From Nocardia anocheti (GTDB taxonomy: Bacteria; Actinomycetota; Actinomycetes; Mycobacteriales; Mycobacteriaceae): a DNA stretch of 64,000 nt. The position numbers and the translations under genes are program-made. Where the stretch lies: contig NZ_JAQQFV010000008.1 of NCBI RefSeq assembly GCF_029675105.1, forward strand, positions 248,001-312,000, written 5' to 3'. The notes under the pieces were generated by a model. It was not told the origin of the DNA and ran no database searches. It saw nothing but the letters and a program-made list of their open reading frames with translations. Positions 60,052 through 64,000 of this stretch are shown one piece after another. Within the stretch, counting starts at the first letter, position 1, and each line of letters starts with the position of its first letter.

Positions 60052-60705
60052 TCAGTCTAGTTGCCGCACCCGCTCGGGCTGCTGGGGCATCAGGTTCGGG
60101 ACCACGGGCGGGGCGACGATGTCGATCATCTCCAGCAGACCGGCCCTGGCGGGGCGGCGGGGCTCGGATTGTCCTTCGATCAGCGCGCCGACGACCGCGC
60201 TGTCGACCACGGCGACGAGTCTGCGCAACTGCTCGGGGCGCACCACTCGGTCGGAGCGGCGCAGCACGTCGGCGAGCAGTTCTTCGAGCTGGGTGCGTAG
60301 TCGGAGCTGGACCTCGCGTAATTCGGGGTGCCGGGCGGAGGCGACGGAGCGTTCGTAGCGGGCGATCAGCTGACCGCGCGCGTCGAGATCGCTGTCGTCG
60401 GGCCCGACGAGGAGGTCGAGCACCAGGTCGACGGTCGCCTCGGCGCCGCGCCTGCGGTGACTCACCTCGCCGACGCGACGGCGCATCGCGTCCAGCTCGA
60501 TCGCGCCGCTGAACTCGACGGCGCGGGCGATCAGATCTTCCAGGGACTCGAAGTAGTAGGTGGTCGAGGCGAGCGGAAGATCGGCCCGCGACGCCACCGA
60601 CCGATGTCGCACCGCATCGAAGCCACCTTCGAGCAGGAGTTCAGCCGCCGCCGCCACCAGTGCCTGGCGACGTCGTTCGCCTTTGGGGGTCGTTGCGGTG
60701 GTCAC
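60052..60705 (-). CDS. TetR-family regulator
   Basis: A 217-residue regulator with the N-terminal HTH: RRRQALVAAAAELLLEGGFD then AVRHRSVASRADLPLASTTYYFESLEDL. The C-terminal ligand domain is TetR-like and unassigned. It begins 6 nt upstream of purB on the same strand but there is no evidence it controls it. The upstream intergenic region (60706-60862) has no clear palindrome. Confidence 0.83.
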   Translation of the reverse strand: MTTATTPKGERRRQALVAAAAELLLEGGFDAVRHRSVASRADLPLASTTYYFESLEDLIARAVEFSGAIELDAMRRRVGEVSHRRRGAEATVDLVLDLLVGPDDSDLDARGQLIARYERSVASARHPELREVQLRLRTQLEELLADVLRRSDRVVRPEQLRRLVAVVDSAVVGALIEGQSEPRRPARAGLLEMIDIVAPPVVPNLMPQQPERVRQLD

Positions 60706-60862
60706 CGTGCCATCGTGCCAGTCATCATCAGTTCAACCGTGCGCAATCGTCATCGGGGAAACGCTGGGAAATCGGGATAACTGATTTTTACCGCATCCTG
60801 GCACCGAAGTGTTCGTACTAGGGAAAGTTGTTGTCGCACATCACTGTTGACAGACGAACTGG
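60706..60862. other. Intergenic region between TetR and aminotransferase genes
   Basis: A 157-nt stretch, relatively AT-rich near 60775-60790. I see no ORF or strong hairpin; it should carry the TetR promoter. Confidence 0.4.
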
Positions 60863-62023
60863 TCAGTACTTCAGGAAGCGTCCCAACCGGTCCAGCGCTG
60901 CGGCGATGTCGTCGGTGGCACCGGCGAAGGAGAACCGGACTGTTCGGTCGCCGTGCACGGTGTCGAAATCGAGTCCGGGCGCCAGTGCGACGCCGGTCTC
61001 GGCCAGCACCTCGGCGCACCAGGCGCGCGAGTCGTCGGTCAGGTGGGTGATGTCGGCGTAGGCGTAGAAGGCGCCGTCGGCGGGGGCCAGGTCGGTGATG
61101 CCGAGCGCGGGCAAACCTTCGAGCAGCAGCGCGCGGTTGGTGGCGTAGCGGCGCACGTGTCCGTCGAGTTCGTCCTTGGCCTCCGGGCCGAAGGCGTGCA
61201 CCGCCGCGTACTGGGAGATGGCGGGCGGGCACACGGTCATATTGGAGGCCAGGCGTTGCAGCGCCGGGCGCAGGTCGGCCGGGGCCAGCATCCAGCCGAG
61301 TCGCCAGCCGGTCATCGAGAAGTACTTCGACACCGAGCCGATCACCACCGCGTCGCGGGAGAACTCCCAGGCCGAGGCGGTCGGCGTGCTCGCGCCGTAG
61401 GTGATGCCGTGATAGATCTCGTCGGAGATCAGCAGCGTGCCGTGCCGCTCGCACCAGCGTGCCAGCGCGGCGAGTTCGGCCGGGTCGATCATGGTGCCGG
61501 TGGGGTTGGCCGGGCTCGCGACCACCAGACCGGCGGGCGGTTCCGGCAGCGCCTCGAGCATGGCGACGGTCGGCTGGAAACGGGTCTGCGGGCCGCAGTC
61601 GAGTTCGACGACACGGCAGCCCAGCGCCGTCAGCGTGTTGCGGTAAGCGGGATAGCCCGGGCGGGCCACCACCACCGTGTCGCCCGCGTCGAAGGCCGCC
61701 AGGAAGATCAGCGTGAACGCACCGGAGGAGCCGGTGGTCACCACGACCTCGTCCGGATGCACGTCGTAGCCGTAGGTCTCGCTGTGATGGCCCGCGATGG
61801 CCTCGCGCAACGGCAGGATGCCGAAGGTCTCGGTGTAGCCCAGCAACTCGTGATCGATCGCGGCCCTGGTGGCGCGCAACACCGGCGCCGGTGCCTGGGT
61901 GGAGGGCTGCCCCGCCGCCAGGACCAGCACATCTCCGTGCGACCGGGCGCGTTCGGCTGCCGCTTTCCACACATCCATCACGTAGAAAGGGGGAATGGTC
62001 GACCGGCGCGATTCTCTGGACAC
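60863..62023 (-). CDS. PLP-dependent aminotransferase (class I/II)
   Basis: A 386-residue fold-I aminotransferase. The PLP lysine is in VIGSVSKYFSMTGWRLGW; SPANPTGTMIDPAEL and ISDEIYHGITYG bind the cofactor. It resembles aspartate/kynurenine/AspB-type aminotransferases of Actinobacteria; substrate is not defined. GTG 62023 follows TACCGT (62036-62031) by exactly 7 nt, so the gene is leaderless. Confidence 0.88.
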   Translation of the reverse strand: MSRESRRSTIPPFYVMDVWKAAAERARSHGDVLVLAAGQPSTQAPAPVLRATRAAIDHELLGYTETFGILPLREAIAGHHSETYGYDVHPDEVVVTTGSSGAFTLIFLAAFDAGDTVVVARPGYPAYRNTLTALGCRVVELDCGPQTRFQPTVAMLEALPEPPAGLVVASPANPTGTMIDPAELAALARWCERHGTLLISDEIYHGITYGASTPTASAWEFSRDAVVIGSVSKYFSMTGWRLGWMLAPADLRPALQRLASNMTVCPPAISQYAAVHAFGPEAKDELDGHVRRYATNRALLLEGLPALGITDLAPADGAFYAYADITHLTDDSRAWCAEVLAETGVALAPGLDFDTVHGDRTVRFSFAGATDDIAAALDRLGRFLKY

Positions 62024-62063
62024 TCGACAGACGGTAGAGCACCCGATTGCGCGCGTTCACAGA

Positions 62064-62069
62064 TATGGT
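62064..62069 (+). promoter_or_regulatory. -10 box upstream of the leaderless small ORF
   Basis: TATGGT, 7 nt before ATG 62077. Confidence 0.45.
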
Positions 62070-62076
62070 CGGCACA

Positions 62077-62202
62077 ATGGCTTCGACAGCGAATACGCAG
62101 CCACCGGCACGGCCCCTGGGGGCCGTGTCGGGAGCGGGGCGCGGGGGCGATATGCGGACATCGACGGTGAGTGCGTGCGGGCCGGGCGGTGATGTGCGAT
62201 GA
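62077..62202 (+). CDS. Leaderless 41-residue small ORF coupled to the M23 gene
   Basis: ORF starting MASTANTQPPARPLGAV, rich in Gly, Pro and Ser, with one cysteine near the end (SACGPGG). Its ATG follows a TATGGT box by 7 nt and its TGA overlaps the M23 start codon as ATGA. The M23 gene has no ribosome site of its own, so this ORF would supply ribosomes by translational coupling. It is too short for a known fold and the peptide may be of no consequence. Confidence 0.5.
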   Translation: MASTANTQPPARPLGAVSGAGRGGDMRTSTVSACGPGGDVR

Positions 62203-63317
62203 GGTCGTTGCTCAGAGCCGGGCGGCGAGGCGCGGAGGACCCGTCCCCGCGCGCCGACATCGCCGAGGACGAACCGACGGTGTCCGCCGACCTGTCCACG
62301 TCCGACGATGCCGCGCGACCGTCGTCCGAGAGCCGGAGGACATCACGTCCCGCCCTGGTCAACGGCCGTCTCCTCCCCGCGAACTGGCGCACCGAGCAGC
62401 CCGCGAAAGCCGGTGTGACGGAGCGCTTCTCCACCTGGGCGGCCCGATACCCCGTCACGGGCGAACTGCGCCGCGGCGAGGTGGGCAAGGTGTTCTGGCA
62501 GCGCCCCAAGGCGCGCGTCGAGGCGCTGTGGGCACAGCGACCCACCCCGGACCGGTTGCGTCACGTGCTGATCGAGCGTCGGGTACTGATCGCCGGAATG
62601 GCGGCGGTCGCCCTGTTCGCCGCGGCCGACGGCCACCTCGGTGACGCACTCACCCAGTACCCACCCTCACCGGGCGAGGCCCAGCGCGTGGCGATCGCCT
62701 ATCCCCCGCAGGTCCCACCCAACCCGCAGTCGGCGGCCCGCATGCTCGCCGCCATCGCCAAGGGCGAGAAGCGCCGCGAGGCGGGCGTCGTCGCCGCGGC
62801 CACCCTGGCCACCCTCGAACGCGCCAAGGCCGAAGCGGCCGCCGCGGCCTCCGGTGAGTGGCAGCCGTGGATGGGCGAGCGCGCACCGGTGGTCCCGGGC
62901 GTGCTCGTGCCCGGCTCGACCCCCTCGACCGGCGGTTTCAGCCTCCCCGCCAAGGGCGCGTTCACCTCGGGTTTCGGCTCACGCTGGGGCACCATGCACC
63001 GCGGCATCGACATCGCCGCCCCCATCGGCAGCCCGATCTACGCCGTCGCCGACGGCACCGTCATCGAGGCGGGCCCCGCCCAGGGCTTCGGCCTGTGGGT
63101 CCGCATCAAACACGACGACGGCACCATCAGCATCTACGGCCACATGTACGACTTCATCGTCTCCCCCGGCGAACGCGTCCCCGCGGGCATGCAGATCGCG
63201 CGCATCGGCAACCGCGGCGACTCCACCGGCCCCCACCTGCACTTCGAGATCGTCCAGAACGGCCAGCACGTCGACCCCCAGGCCTGGCTCGCCCTGCACG
63301 GACTCAGCCTGACCTGA
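62199..63317 (+). CDS. M23-family peptidoglycan endopeptidase, single-pass membrane protein
   Basis: A 372-residue protein. Residues 1-120 are basic and disordered, then one hydrophobic segment RVLIAGMAAVALFAAADG (about 126-143) anchors it, and an Ala-rich coil leads to the M23 domain. The catalytic zinc site is MHRGIDIAAP (His267, Asp271) and HLHFEI (His346, His348), with GHMYDFIVSPGERV between. Hydrolyses peptide cross-links of peptidoglycan, unless inactive. The unusual long cytosolic part might receive a division or growth signal. Confidence 0.88.
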   Translation: MRSLLRAGRRGAEDPSPRADIAEDEPTVSADLSTSDDAARPSSESRRTSRPALVNGRLLPANWRTEQPAKAGVTERFSTWAARYPVTGELRRGEVGKVFWQRPKARVEALWAQRPTPDRLRHVLIERRVLIAGMAAVALFAAADGHLGDALTQYPPSPGEAQRVAIAYPPQVPPNPQSAARMLAAIAKGEKRREAGVVAAATLATLERAKAEAAAAASGEWQPWMGERAPVVPGVLVPGSTPSTGGFSLPAKGAFTSGFGSRWGTMHRGIDIAAPIGSPIYAVADGTVIEAGPAQGFGLWVRIKHDDGTISIYGHMYDFIVSPGERVPAGMQIARIGNRGDSTGPHLHFEIVQNGQHVDPQAWLALHGLSLT

Positions 63318-63334
63318 CCGTGGTCGATGTCGAC

Positions 63335-64000
63335 CTACTTCGCGCGCTCCGGCACGACCACCTCGGTGGCGCCGATATCGGTGCGGAAGTGGCTGCCCGG
63401 CAGCTTGATCTGGGACAGGCGGGCGTAGGCGCGTTCGCGGGCTTCGGCCAGATCGGCGCCGACACCGACCACGTTCAGCACCCGGCCCCCCGCCGAGACC
63501 AGCGACTTGTCCTCGCGCAGGGCGGTACCCGCGTGCATGACCAAGGTCTCGCCCTCGAGCGCGCTGTCCTCGGCACCGCTGATGACGTCACCGGTGCGCG
63601 GCCGCGCCGGATAGTTCTCGGCGGCCAGCACCACGGTGATCGCGGCGCCGTCCTTCCAGCGCGGCGCCTCGACCTCGGCCAGCCGACCGGTCGCGGTGGC
63701 GTGCAGCAGTTCGGCGAACGGGCTGTCGAGCAGCGCCAGCACGGCCTGGGTCTCGGGATCACCGAAGCGGCAGTTGAATTCGACCACGGCCGGACCGTTG
63801 GTCCCGATCGCCAGCCCCGCGTACAGCAGTCCGGAGAACGCGCTACCCCGGCGGACCAGCTCGGCCGCAACGGGTTTCACCACGTCCTCGACGATCTCGG
63901 TGAGCGTCTCGGCGGGCAGCCACGGCAGCGGCGTGTAGGCGCCCATGCCACCGGTGTTGGGTCCGGAATCACCGTCGCCGACGCGCTTGTGGTCCTGCGC
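63335..64000 (-). CDS. purD: Phosphoribosylamine-glycine ligase (3' part)
   Basis: Second step of purine synthesis: phosphoribosylamine plus glycine to GAR. 222 residues of the C-terminal side are visible; the start is outside the window. Recognisable are the PurD signature DSGPNTGGMGAYTPLPWL, then VVEFNCRFGDPETQAVLALL (metal and ATP site) and the C-terminal VVLAAENYPARPRTGDVI. It is convergent with the M23 gene (17-nt gap). Confidence 0.95.
   Translation of the reverse strand, partial: AQDHKRVGDGDSGPNTGGMGAYTPLPWLPAETLTEIVEDVVKPVAAELVRRGSAFSGLLYAGLAIGTNGPAVVEFNCRFGDPETQAVLALLDSPFAELLHATATGRLAEVEAPRWKDGAAITVVLAAENYPARPRTGDVISGAEDSALEGETLVMHAGTALREDKSLVSAGGRVLNVVGVGADLAEARERAYARLSQIKLPGSHFRTDIGATEVVVPERAK

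Noticed and set aside
1..64000. tRNA, rRNA, CRISPR, prophage or insertion sequence
   Set aside because: No cloverleaf, direct-repeat array, integrase or transposase was seen in any part of the window.

Overview
The window is high-GC actinobacterial DNA, almost certainly from Nocardia or a close mycolate-producing relative. The reasons are mycothiol synthase (mshD), an actinobacterial GlnR, a mycolyltransferase/antigen-85-like enzyme, many GTG starts, and a gene order that repeatedly follows the Mycobacterium tuberculosis Rv0780-Rv0820 region (pstS, mshD, glnR, lmeA-like, thiX, cysA/sseC pair, nitrobindin, pabC, DUF3073, purM, purF, SCP2-like, purL, pepC, purQ, purS, ptrB, purB). Species is not determined. 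I saw no tRNA, rRNA, CRISPR array, prophage or insertion sequence.

Layout. 1-2.7 kb: 5' part of pstS with Pho-box-like repeats upstream, mshD, glnR. 2.8-6.1 kb: LmeA-like protein, thioredoxin, then a sulfur operon (DUF4395, rhodanese, DUF1416) headed by a leaderless polycysteine leader ORF that looks like a cysteine attenuator. 6.1-13.4 kb: nitrobindin, a small peptide gene, and the cytochrome bd operon cydABDC with an operator-like palindrome. 13.5-18 kb: aminodeoxychorismate lyase; a coupled ygfZ-MOSC-asparaginase operon; DUF3073; a run of three perfect hairpins. 18-26.2 kb: purM, a complete peptide ABC transporter (dppABC plus fused DF), purF. 26.4-32.8 kb: DUF3533 membrane protein, two toxin-antitoxin modules around an SCP2-like gene, a ribonuclease-Z-like enzyme, a lipoprotein, an alpha/beta hydrolase, a CPBP protease. 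32.8-41.9 kb: two PF10081-type membrane hydrolase paralogues around a YiaA/B protein, purL, a GT87 mannosyltransferase, M18 aminopeptidase. 41.9-46.6 kb: MarR/AmiC-like divergent pair, purQ, purS, a UlaG-like hydrolase, an M20 dipeptidase. 46.6-53.6 kb: gadC-like antiporter and glutamate decarboxylase (acid resistance), DUF2334, nitroreductase with a divergent MarR and twin operators, a double-HTH Lrp regulator with a divergent VOC protein. 53.6-64 kb: oligopeptidase B, Gfo/Idh oxidoreductase, mycolyltransferase-like enzyme, HIT protein, purB, TetR, an aminotransferase, a leaderless small ORF coupled to an M23 peptidase, and the 3' part of purD.

Themes. Seven purine genes (purM, F, L, Q, S, B, D) are scattered over 46 kb as single genes or pairs rather than one operon. 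Many genes lack a Shine-Dalgarno sequence and instead start 6-7 nt after a TANNNT -10 box, so leaderless translation appears common here, and this pattern was used to set several starts. The sulfur, peptide, purine and glutamate genes suggest a free-living heterotroph adjusting to phosphate, nitrogen, cysteine, oxygen and acid conditions.
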